Assembly (NCBI RefSeq): GCF_003254395.2
Contig: NC_037645.1
Coordinates: forward strand, 372,001-436,000
Direction: 5' to 3'
DNA: 64,000 nt
Source: Apis mellifera
Taxonomy: Eukaryota; Arthropoda; Insecta; Hymenoptera; Apidae
A model generated the notes under the pieces. It saw only the letters and a list, made by a program, of their open reading frames with translations, was not told the origin of the DNA and ran no database searches. This document shows, one piece after another, positions 13,701 to 25,700 of the stretch (position 1 is the first letter of the stretch; each line of letters begins with the position of its first letter). A program made the translations under genes and the position numbers.

Positions 13701-15430
13701 TCTAAGAAAAAAACAGTTACGTTTAGTTATTAAGTAAATCACAATGGAATAAGATAGATTTTTCCTTGCAACGATGTTACATGGTCGAACGAACTCATCT
13801 GATCTCATCTCTGCATGGAAGCTTCGAAGTTACCTCATTCTTTTTCTCCTTCCTCTTTTGTTTTTTAATTAAAACACTATCGACCTGTAACGTGTAGATA
13901 AATATGCTATATATAGATGATATTATAATTAAAATGACATGATGAAAATACAACCTGTGAATCAGAATTTGAAGTAGAATTAAGGAATTAAAGAGCTAAT
14001 TAAAGAGTTTCCATTTCAATTTTTAATTAATAATGGAATTAATCAGAAGAAGAATCAATGTGGATAAAAAATTGATTTCAAATTTATTAATAAATCGTTT
14101 GATAAAACTTGTAATATATTTTAAGAAAATTATAGAAATAAATTTCATTTGGACATATTATTTTTAATATTTTGAATTTTCTCCAAAGAATATCTATCGG
14201 AAAATTAAAAATCACAATAGGTCATGGGAAGAAAATCTGAAAAAGTTAGAAACTTTCTGTGAAAATCGGTCTTCTAATAAATTGTCGAGAAAATATGGCG
14301 ACTTCTTGTGTGCTGTTTCTGTAGGAAAAAACTCTGTGACAGGTTATTAATCGTGTTCTTTTAATAGAATTTTTCTTCTAAATTGGAGTATTGAAAATTA
14401 AAGTTATATAGAGAATATCTTTGAAAATATTTTATTCGTGATTTCTTATTTTAAATTGGTTAAAGAAGATTATTAAAATTTAGATAAAATTTAGTTTATC
14501 CAAGTCATAAAAGACCACAATGACTAATACATATATATATTATATATTGACTTAAAATACTTTATTAATGGAAGATGAATTAGCTTCTTTTTGCCTTCAT
14601 GATTTCAGTTTAGATTCCATTAGTCTACAAACACCAATATATGAACTCAATCATCGTTTCATCATAGATGAAATCACATAGAGGAAAAAGAAAAGAAAAA
14701 TTCTTTTAAAAGCAAAGATTTCACGTGTTATAAACCATATTAACCCCATTTAAAGATTTCGTTTAACACAAAAATATAGATCAATTTCTTTTTATATAAA
14801 TTACCTACACAAAATTAATCCGATATTTTATTAACTTTTTAACAATCTATAATAAAACTTTATTAAATATTAATTATAACGTCATTAAATTTCGTACAAT
14901 ATTAATAATCCATTTTCCTTTTATTTGAAATCTTATATTCCATTATTTTGGGAACATCCACAGCATCTTTTTATTCAAATGCAATAAATGTACGTTACGA
15001 GATAACAAACACACATTTTACATTAATTGCTTAAAATCTCGTTCAGGAAGAATTTCTTCCTCCGACAAATCGATCTTATATTCCATTATTCCTCTAACAA
15101 CATTCCATCCTATCTACTTCTTCATCTATAAAATATCTTCAATTTTCCACGATAAATGAGACAAGAAACTCCACGATATACTAGATCGCATCGACTTTTA
15201 AAAATTTACATTTCTCTCCTCTCCCTTCGTCCAATAATCCAAATTCAATTCAGAAACAAACTCACTTCACATTTTTACAAATCACTCACAATTAAATCAA
15301 ATTACTCTTTTTCTCGAATCCCAACCATTTCGAACATCGAGAACTTCCTAACTTTCAACACTCTCTTCCTCGCGACACACCACTTCTCCTCGAGAAACGA
15401 AGAAAAAAAAAAAACCAAGAATCCCCTTAG
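10790..15430. other. Non-genic DNA with two CpG-richer islets
   Basis: Islets of higher GC occur at about 10,790-11,220 and 11,980-12,260. The rest is AT-rich. Open frames of up to about 140 codons near 15,156-15,569 are strongly AT-biased in composition and show no known domain. No RNA gene or mobile-element termini were recognised. Confidence 0.45.
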
Positions 15431-15711
15431 AAATGTCGAGAAACAGACAGAGTTCAAGAATCCATGGGCGAGAGAGCGCAGTGGGTCGCGCACAGGTGAG
15501 ACGACGCTTCTTACGTGTCAAGAAGCCCGCCAGGGAAACTGCCCCCGCCCCTTCGTCCCCCCTACCTAAGCGCAGCAGGGCCAGCAGGCGCAATTCGAAC
15601 GCCGTCGTCGCGTCCTGCTCTGGCAGCCTCTACCGGAGGAACTGTTCAGTCGTGCAGTTAGTCAGTGAGCACAGGCCACAGGCAGAGTCAGTGGCACTAG
15701 TCACTCCCGGA

Positions 15712-15807
15712 TGATCAGCTGGTGGTGGTGGCGGCGGCCGATCGTCGACGAGCACCAGGCCAGGGCAGCGGCACGTGTGCTGCGTCTCCATTCGAATCGC
15801 GCCGCCT
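15712..15807 (+). other. Short upstream ORF in candidate 5' exon
   Basis: An ATG at 15,712 opens a 31-codon frame ending in TGA at 15,805-15,807. It includes four consecutive Trp codons from a TGG microsatellite. If the surrounding segment is a 5' UTR, this would be an upstream ORF that could damp translation. It has no known homologue that I recognise, and it may never be translated. Confidence 0.2.
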
Positions 15808-15964
15808 GACGAGCTACAACACCAGCCTGTCTGCTCGCCAAACGCGTTTCGTATACGCATAACCCGCATAGTACATTCTACGTTACACACCATCGTGTAT
15901 ATACAATCGTGTATATCAATCAATTTCACAGATTTATTTAACAGTAATCCAAAGTTGTAAAAGA

Positions 15965-16048
15965 TATATGTAGTATATGTACATATATATATATATATGT
16001 ACAATATATATATATGTACATATATATATATATATATTCATATATATG
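15965..16048. repeat. TA-rich palindromic microsatellite
   Basis: Runs of (TA)n are interrupted by repeated ATGTACAT palindromes, so the stretch can fold on itself at several registers. It lies inside the candidate distal exon. Confidence 0.7.
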
Positions 16049-16508
16049 ATTTTTTTTCGTTTCGCGATACGAATTTCGTCGTTCTTTTTTCGGTGTGTTG
16101 TTGTTGGTTAATCCGTTGGTCGTTGTGCTCTTTCGGATCGTTCGTTCGTTGTACGGGGGTCGTTCAGGTGAAGATCTCTCTTTCCGAGATTGTTGCTCGG
16201 AAACGAGATTGTAATGAATCGGAGTCAAGACTTGATTTTGTGATCTCCCTAATTGGAAGGTTTCCTTTTTTTGTTCTTTAACGAATCAATCGCGGGAAGT
16301 GATTGCTCGAGTGCTCAGTTTTCGAGATTCCTCGTGCTACGAAATTCACGCGCGTGAAGAACGGTTATATTGTGTATCGAGGATGGGAGGACTGTGGTGA
16401 GGAAGAATCGAGTGTGAGGAGAAGGCATCTTTGGATGGGAGACGAGTGAATCAGAATTCGGCCGTGTTAACAGTGAGCCGACCTTTCCGGTCGACGACGA
16501 ACAACAGA

Positions 16509-18487
16509 GTAAGTTTTGTATTCGTTTCGAAAGTATATACACACACATATATTTCGGTGTGTTACGCTCCTTCGTATTTATATTCGTGATAATTAATTCG
16601 TGTGAAACGACATATGTTGACATCGAAAGTGTTTACAAAGGCGACACGTTTTTCCAAGAATGATATATCGTTAATTTGGTAGAGAATACGTGTGACGCGG
16701 TTTTGTTTTTTCGTGAATATAATAATGTTGATGATGGATATAGTTGAATTTGGAACGAAATAATACGAGCGAGTTTTTTCGCCTATGTAAAGAGGAATAT
16801 TCTTGCATTCGTTTTCGTTCTTCTATTTATCAGCACTGTGGTCGTTGAACGTGTGTTTTGATTATCGTTCGTAGTAAACCTTGTCGTGAAGCGTAAATTG
16901 GATATCGAGAAATATGTTGATCGAAGGTAGCTCGACGCGTTTTGTGCGAGAGTGTTGTGCGAGAGTAATCGTTATTAGTTTGCTGAATATTAATTAATAT
17001 TTTTTTATGGAAATGAATCGAGAAATATAGGATAATTATTTATATTATTTAACAATTATTCATTCTCGTTAATCTTGTATTGGTTTTCGTTTTTCTGTTT
17101 CATATTTATTTCCTTTTGTTAATTTTATATAAAAAATTGTAATTCTATTTCAGTATTATAATTTATATTTGTTCAAAATTTGCCTTATAGATCGGAAACT
17201 ATGATACGATTCATTCTCGTCGATAATTTATTTCAAAATTTGAACCTTTAAAATTTCATCTTTTCTATCATTACTTATGCATGAATTAATAACTGGAATC
17301 CATATTCTTTTTAAGAAATATCACTTTTCCATTTTTTTAATCCATTTTATAACTTTGTTATCAAGTCTTTCGATATCGAATAAAATATTTTCTTTCTTTA
17401 TTAATGTTTTTTGATTAAATAGATTTTTTTTTTAATAAAACTTAGATTTTAATTAAAAATTAGAATTTTTATTCTATATTAACTTATATTTCTATATTAT
17501 TCTTTATCACCACTTACTTATACTAATTAATTGTACATTTATATTTAAATTTAAATGCTATATTATCGATTAGTTGTATTTGTCATTCCTATTTTTAACG
17601 TTTCAATTTGTACACATTTCCATTTCTAAATTCATTTTACAATTCACAGCTTGTATTCATTGATTTTATATTCTTTTATATTTCTTCTTCACGAAAATCT
17701 CTCTTATTTTAATTTCTTAATTTTTTCTTACTAATCTAATATTTTATTCAACTCTCTGTTTCTATTTCACGATTTATTAGTATTTTTAGTCGTTATTTAT
17801 TTATTAGTATTAGTTAGTATTTATTAGTATTTTTAATCGTAAAATTTTAATGTTCAATTAAAATTCGTTTTATAGAATTTTTCTTAAAATAATTACTTTT
17901 TTTCAATTCTGTCGACATATTTTTTTTTTTTTTTTTGATTGTCAATCTCTTATTATTTAATATTTCTTCTATGTCATCAGCCTTCATCATTGGACCGTAT
18001 AAATTCAGGGTTGTAACTTTCAGATAAGACCTTTGTTCTATGCCACGTTATCAATTATTCATTAACCGTATTAAAACTCGAATTCTCTAGTTATTAATCA
18101 TTGATGATCCACCGATCAAATTACGGGATTAGACTTCAGAATTCCATTATCGATCGAAACGCTGTATCCGCATTTTCATCGTTCATCATCCATCACTCAT
18201 CGAACGATCTGAATCGATGATTTAATATCACGTTACTTTCACATTGTTCGTGACATACTAAATAACCGAAACAAAACAAAAAAAAAAAAAATCTTCATTG
18301 AAAAAGAATAGTTTCAATCCAGAATTCTTAATTTTGATCGAATTTCTTAAGATTCCCAATAAATATTTAATTCATCATCATCGTGCTCAAACGTCACGAT
18401 ATTAATATTTCACAATTCTAATTACGATTCTAAATTTTTATCAATTACACAGTTGAACTAGCATTATTATCGATTATGAATTATCGA
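16509..18487. other. AT-rich stretch, start of presumed first intron
   Basis: It begins with the GTAAGT donor and then becomes very AT-rich. I see no further exon, RNA gene or transposon. A T-run of about 17 occurs near 17,920-17,936. Confidence 0.45.
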
Positions 18488-19306
18488 GCCTTCTTTCTTC
18501 TTAGAATAAATTTAAATATTACCAAGTAGTATTAGTATTTAAATATTATGGAAAAAATACACGAAAAAATTCTCAATATCTTTTTCTCCTCTCTATTATT
18601 TTATTCCATTTTTCAGAATGGAAGAAAATATTTCATAATGAGAAATTATAAATTTTAAAATCATAAATCATTGTCTTAAAATAACTCATATTTCTCACTT
18701 TGGTTTAGATTAATTCAAGCTCCAATTTCTATCAGTCTTCTCTTTCTTTAGAATTTAAGTAGTATCAGTATTTAAAGATTATGGAAAAAATACACGAAAA
18801 AGTTTTCAGTGTCTTTTATTCCTCTCTATTATTTTATTTCATTTTTCAGAATGGAAGAAAATATTTCTTATAATAATGAGAAATTTTTAAACTTAATCTT
18901 AGAATAAGAAAAAATTGCAGCGTATATTTTCTTCATCGATAAATAATCATAAATCATTATCTTAAAATAACTCGTATCTCTCACTTTGGTTTAGATTAAT
19001 TCAAGCTCCAATTTCTATCAATCTTTTCTCTTCTTAAAATAAATTTAAATATTACTAAGTAGTATTAATATTTAAATATTATGGAAAAAATACACGAAAA
19101 AATTCTCAATGTCTTTTTTCCCCTCTATTATTTTATTCTATTTTTCAAGAGAAAATATTTCATAATGAAAAATTACAAATTAAAACTTAATCTTAAAATA
19201 AAATTGCAACATATTTTCTTCATCGATAAATAATCATAAATCATTATCTTAAAATAACTCATATCTCTGACTTTGGTTTAGATTAATTCAAGCTCCAATT
19301 TCTATC
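18488..19306 (+). repeat. Three-copy tandem repeat, about 235-300 bp unit
   Basis: Each copy carries ATTATGGAAAAAATACACG (ATG at 18,548, 18,781 and 19,081) and ends with TTTAGATTAATTCAAGCTCC followed by AATTTCTATC (ends near 18,733, 19,019 and 19,306). Copies 2 and 3 share an internal segment with AAATTGCA and TTCATCGATAAATAATC that copy 1 lacks, so copy 1 has a deletion or the others an insertion. Copies are highly similar, which suggests recent amplification. Confidence 0.85.
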
Positions 19307-19451
19307 GGTTTTATATGACTACTGAATGTTGCCTGTATCAAGTAACTGTATAATAAATATTTCAACGATAACTGAAGTTATTTTTATGATTCATTGATTT
19401 AGTTAATAATTAGACAATAAATAGAACGTGAATTTTATGTACAATAACATT

Positions 19452-19722
19452 ACAAAAAGTATAATATTCGTATATACTCTTTTCTTTTTCTTATTCCAGA
19501 ATAAAGTATTTCTTATTCCAGATTCTACGTTCTTCATTTCTATAATATCAAAGTTTTATAATCATTTGAAAATATTTTATGTTAAATACGAAATTTAACA
19601 CAAAAAGTATAATATTCATACATACTCTTTTCTTTTTCTTATTCCAGATTCTATGATCTTCATTTCTATAATATCAAAGTTTTATAATCATAAGAAAATA
19701 TCATCAAATACGAAATTTAACA
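19452..19722 (+). repeat. Two-copy tandem duplication, about 120-150 bp
   Basis: Both copies contain ACAAAAAGTATAATATTC, then a CTTTTCTTTTTCTTATTCC run, then TTCATTTCTATAATATC and AAATACGAAATTTAACAC. The first copy has an extra ATTCCAGA-type partial duplication. It follows closely on the three-copy repeat but is a different unit. Confidence 0.8.
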
Positions 19723-22700
19723 CAGATTAATATGCATATCTGTACCATAAAATATAATAGAATAAATACACCACTATATAAATCATTATACGAACGTTCA
19801 TTCATGTAAAGCATCCAATAATAATAACATCAATAAGAGTGGTGAAGCAGCAAATCTCAATTTCACTTCGATTCGCCTTTCGTCTCGTGACTTATCGTTG
19901 CCGTATAATGAACGAGAACGACAGAAACAGAAATAGAATTGACTCGTTTCTATCACAATTATCCAGAATAACGTTGCCTTCACCCTCACATTGCATACAT
20001 ACTTTTAACTCGGTTTTGGTGAACCGAGTAGAAGTTATTATTCCTCGTCCGTTATCCACCATTTCAATCGAACACGGTAGAACTTAATTTATGCGAATTC
20101 TATTTATGTGAATGAAATTTCACATTATCGATTATCCGAACTCTGGCTGAATTTCAATTATCCGAGCTGTTACGAGAACATCGGTGCAATGTAATGTAAT
20201 TAAAAATGTATATCGTATTTATGACACCGAATAAGTTGAAAAATTAATTCGTCAAAAGTTGGACACTTATCATACATTTTAGAGAAAATATTTTATGAGA
20301 TTAAAGATTCTCATTAAAGATGAGAAAATTAGATAGATTCTGATTACCTTAAAAATTAGGATTACAATTTTTAACATCTTTTTTCGTGTTTTTAATAAAT
20401 CAGCTAATATTAATGCAACTGATGATGTGTGCACAGCTGTTTTAAATAAACTCTGTGTAAAACTTAAAAAAAAATAATATATTTATGAATATATATTAAT
20501 AATCAATAAAATTTGCGATTAAATTTCATTCAGATTTGTAAATATTCGAAAATGTTGAAAATTATCAGTGATTCTAATTTTTTTAATAAGACGATTGATT
20601 CGCAAAACGAGAACAAAAAATATTCTCGAAACTATCACACGATTTTTCATCGATGAATGTTCTTGATTGTATTTCTCAATTGTAAGTATCTCGTTTCGAT
20701 CGAAAGAATATCTGTGAAATTGGAAAATCTAGCAAAAGAATAGGATTTAGAAATGTTTCGAAACAGAAATCAATGTTTCGTTTTTGTTACTTTAATTTCT
20801 TTTTGATTGAAAATTGAAAAATTTGCTTTATTTTTATTCTGTCTATTTTTTTCTTTTTTATTTTTTTGTATACGACGAATACTCTGCACTGATACTCTTT
20901 TCTCAATAGGATTTGTAAACGAGAATTCATGTGTTGTTTCGAATATCTTTTTTTTTTTTCAACTTTTATTTCTATCATATTTTTTTCAACCATTTTAATC
21001 TTTTTCTGGATTTTTGCGATAATATACATTACAAGTTATTTTTCTTTACTCTTCAAGTTTAATCAAGTTTTCTATCTTAATTATATTGGATCTGTTAGAT
21101 AGTTTGTTGATTTATAAGATTTGCTTTCAATTAATTAACAAATCAAATTGGTTAATATTATCTTCAATTGCAAATATTTTACATGATTATTGAACTAATA
21201 TTAGTTAATCTGTTTGGCGAGTATACTTGGTTTCTCTCATTATTTTTCAAAGATATATTTATATCCTGAATATTTTATAAAATATCTTCTATTCACACCA
21301 TACATCTGTTTCTTAAAAATCCAATATATTTTCTTCAACTTTCTTCAACTTGTTTGTTCAATATTATAGCAAATATTGTTTTATCTCGCAGTATCGACGA
21401 TACTTTGATCGGTAAATATCCCGACACTTTGATTTTCTTCAAACATGCTACCTGTTTGCCTACTTTCTAATCGTTCCTATTTAACAGAGAGAAGAAAAAT
21501 GAATAGCAGAATGATTAATTTAATACATATATAAGGTGTACTAAAAAGTTCCATAAAATCTTTCCATAAGATTCTTTCTATCATTCTCTCAGTTTCTAGT
21601 CTCTCTTTTAGATTTTCCATATTACATTCCTTTGTACATTATAATATCTTCAACCGTACGAAACGCCTTATTTGATTCCTTCAATTCCATTTCCTCCCTT
21701 CTCTTGTTTACGATATGAGTCACTATTTAATCGTGGTGACGATCTACTTAACGTACGTTCTTTAATACTCCTTTTACAACACTCATAACACTTAGAACGA
21801 ATTGATCGTGAAACATATCTAACATAAGTAAAAGTTAATCTATTATGCATGCATACAATAGAGCGTCGATTATTCGAACTAATTGCGAGACAAATTCTTT
21901 CGGTTAATCAAATTCAAAATAGGAATTCCTGAATGCGCCACAAAACAACTGGAAATTAATTAATTTTCAGCTTATGAATTTTTTATTATGTAAATGAGTA
22001 AGAGAAATGCATTATAAAAAAAATAAATCGATGATTTTTCTATACATACACGTATAGTGTACGTGTATATAGCTCATCTTGTGTGCTCGAACAATCAGTC
22101 ATTAAATAACCGAAATTCGATTAATCGACGTTTCATTATTCATACGAAGCTAAGAAGGAAGAAAAAGGATACTTTATTTTGCGTTTGCTAGTGATTTCAT
22201 CAGAGTTATCTGATCTAAAGTACACGTGTCTAAAGTTGTGTATAAATCGTGAAAACAATCGTTGAAAAAATCGCTGATATTCGATCGTAGATCGTTTAAC
22301 TTTTTACCAATAAACGTATAATTGAAATTAACCGATACAGGATGTTTATAGCTTTATTAGAAGCTATAATCAGACATGGAATAATTTAATTACAATATTT
22401 TTTGAAAATTTATTCATCCAGGAAGCATCAAATCTTACTTCTCACTCTCTTCTCCTATGTTAATATACAAATACTTGAAATTTTTATCGTAAAGAAAGAT
22501 AAAAGTTTGAATTACAATCTTTTTCAGTTTGAAATCGCTTTGTACACATTGGGACCAGGAAGATTTCACTTTCAAAGATCAATTAAAAGAGATGTTGTTC
22601 CGTTTTCTCGTACAAGCGAGAGGAAAGTACAGAGAAAACAGTCGAAAATAACGCGACGCTTTCACCCCGTTGGTCCGTTTAAGTCCCAATTAAAAATAAT

Positions 22701-25700
22701 CACGGCCATTCTCGTGGTGAAATTAATGCGCGATCCGGCTGCGAATAAATTCGACGAATGTCATCTGTCGACTCAATTGACGGCCAAATTGGACCGAGCC
22801 GGACCGCCATGAATTATTCCGTGTTCTGTAAAAAAGAAAAAAAAAGAAGGGAGGAGAGAGAGAGAGAGAGAGAGACATCGAACATTCGATATGAAACGCT
22901 GACTTCGTTCATTACTTTTTTTTTTCCTTCTTCTTTTTTCATTCATTTACTCGTGTCCAATGGAAAGAATACAGAAGCCTTGCTCGCATTTGTCACAGAA
23001 TTTCGCTTGTGGCGAATTAAAATGACAATTTGTCTTGAAATGAATTACGATTTTTAGAGGAAAAGGATAGGATTTGGAAAAGTTAAATTGATTAAAAAAA
23101 AGGGGGGGATTGAGAAGAAATAAAAGTTGGGATGGGAGATAATTTTTTCTTTTTTCTTTAACGATTAGATTCGAAGAAAGGTATTTGTAGATTATATTGG
23201 TATTGTATAAAATACGTGAATTTATACAAATGTTGTTGAAAATTGTAAAATATTTTGAAATAGATTTCGTTCTGTTTTTAATTTTGAAGATTTTAGTTCA
23301 AATTGCGTTTAAGTATATAAGCAAATTTACATTTACAGCTCCATAGTATCTAATATGCGATAATAGTAATGTAATTTTCAAATTTCAACTCAAACCTGGA
23401 CAGAGATGTTCTCATTTGGTTAAATAATGATAGAGTCGGTGTGTGGCTTCATACTAAAATGAGAAATAATGAGGCCTAAATGTATACTTGCATGCACTTT
23501 CAGTCCTGTTTTCAGTACAATTATTAAGATTCTAGGAGACAATTGTATTCATCTTCTTGTTAATATTATTCTTCTAATAATATTAAAATTTCTATCAATT
23601 AAAAATTAAATATTTTAATAACATTTCGTTTTCGTGATATAGTGTTAACAATTTTCGCTTAATAAATTTCTTTCATTACCAAATCATTGAACAAAATTTC
23701 AAAAATTGTTGAAAGAACATTTTTTTTTAAACAATCAATTATATGAATCATTCAGTACAAGGAAATTTTTATTAATAATTTTCTCAAGTTTCACATTTTT
23801 ATATATATAAAAAAAAAAAGAAAGAATTTTTCAAAGGTTTTAAATTTTATAATCCTTTTAATATTATTTCTCATCAATCCTTCTTAATTATAAGATCAAC
23901 TGAAATTCAATTTTATCATGTAAAAAATATATACACATTCAAATATTTCTCATTTTATTCTGTCACTTAAAATCCAGATAAATAATTTCAACAACAATTT
24001 CTTTTCAAATTATCACAATTGTTAGAAATTTAAAATAAACATACAAAATTGTGTCTTTCGCACAATTTTATTAAAAATCACTCCTTCAGAGATCTCTTAG
24101 ATCCAAAACCAGTTTCTTCCTCCACTTTACACAAGATATTAAAAATGACCATTAAGATAAATTAATTTAAACATCAACGTATATAAATCCATCACGGATA
24201 TATGCTTTCATTTCTCTTTGTACATAAACATGTACATTAGTTGTATCGTTTAATATCAAATGTTTCTTACATCCTTCCTCGACAATCTCGAGCCTTTCAC
24301 GACCCAGATTCTTCCAGTTAAATACCGTGTTCGGTGTATAAGTTCCGGTTACACGAGTCGCACCCCTCTTTGGAAGAGTGTTCCTCCCAGGCAGTTATAC
24401 CTAGTCTTCATTAAATTTCTGAGCATGCACCGTCGCGTTACCTTAACTGTTGTCATTCATTAAAGGCAACCATGCTCATGTCTAGGATTATTGATTATCT
24501 AATTCTGGCTGTTGGTCTCTGTCAACGTTAAAACGATGAATTGTTTGCGTGCAAGATCGTGTTTATTGGAATTTATTGACTTTTGAACGCAAAGGATACT
24601 TTTAGAATAATATATTAAAGTTTCTAAGTTTGTATTAATTTAGAAGATTTCTAATATAAATTAATTTTCTTTTCACTTTTGATTCGTGTATCGTAAATTT
24701 TCCATGTTAAAATTTTAAAACAAATTCATAAAAATCGTAGAAAAATTTTAAATATCTAAAATCCAGAATTTTGTTTATTCCTTTTAACATTTTAATTTCT
24801 ATTATTTTAATAGTCGATTTCTTTGTATCGCTACTACTACTACTACTATTTTCAATTTCATTATGGTCGATTCTTTCGACGAAATGTGCCAGTTCGACAC
24901 AAAGGAGGGAATTAAATTAAAAAAGAAAAGTAAAGAAAAGATGAGGGTTAATCCTACATTCTATTCTTTTTACCCATTGAATGGCATTACCAAAACCTTT
25001 CTTTTACATCCTGCGAAAAAAATTCTGAAAAAGTTCCCTGATACATCCAACGTATAAAAACACATATATATAAAAAGTAGATATTTTAACAAAAAAATTA
25101 CCTTTTATTTTATTGACCTTTTTTTTTATGTATCGAGAAATTTTCAAAATATCAATTAATTTCTCTCCGTCTAATAAAACGCGTAAAGAAAAGTTTAAAA
25201 CACGTCTTTCAAACAAATGATTCATATTTCCAACAAATCTTCTATCAAGCGGGATAAAAATAAAACTCTGCCACGCCGGGGATCAATCGTTCGTAATCTT
25301 CTTATTATTCAATATCGAGAAAAAAAATTCGAAACAGAAAATTTCATCGTAGAAAATGATTATTAGAACTGGTTCATCGGAGGCGCGGCTCGTATGGCAA
25401 AAGGTAGAGATCAAACACCAGCGAAGGTCAATAAGAATAATAAATATTGGCGATGACAGGAACGGTTGCGTGAGCGTGTAACGAGAACTGTGATAAGATA
25501 AAAATCGTATCGATCGCCAACGAGTTTCTTAATTCCTCCGTCTTTCGTTCCATCCGCTTAAATCCGGATTTAATTGGAGCACGGATTCATCCTCTTGATC
25601 TTACCTTCCCTGTCGCGGAACACTCGTTTCCAGTTTCAATTAATCTTGGTGTAATTGCTAATCTTGTGTGGACGAAATAAACGTGGCCCGTTTTGGAGAA

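Larger units (their letters stand above)
15430..16508 (+). other. Ih: Candidate distal first exon / promoter of Ih
   Basis: This is the strongest CpG-rich segment in the first 40 kb. It contains insect initiator-like TCAGT motifs (A at 15,648 and 15,664 as possible +1 positions) and ends at a near-consensus donor, AACAGA|GTAAGT, after 16,508. Other possible donors are CAG|GTGAGA after 15,495 and CAG|GTGAAG after 16,167. No frame joins 16,508 to the next recognised exon at 45,931 with a start codon: in the required frame a TGA at 16,474-16,476 is followed by no Met. If used, the exon is therefore non-coding, or it needs an unseen middle exon. Assignment to Ih rests on position and strand only. 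It could be a separate lncRNA. Confidence 0.4.

Noticed and set aside
21530..21560. AAGGTGTACTAAAAAGTTCC, reminiscent of a mariner end
   Set aside because: No matching opposite end and no transposase remnant was found nearby.
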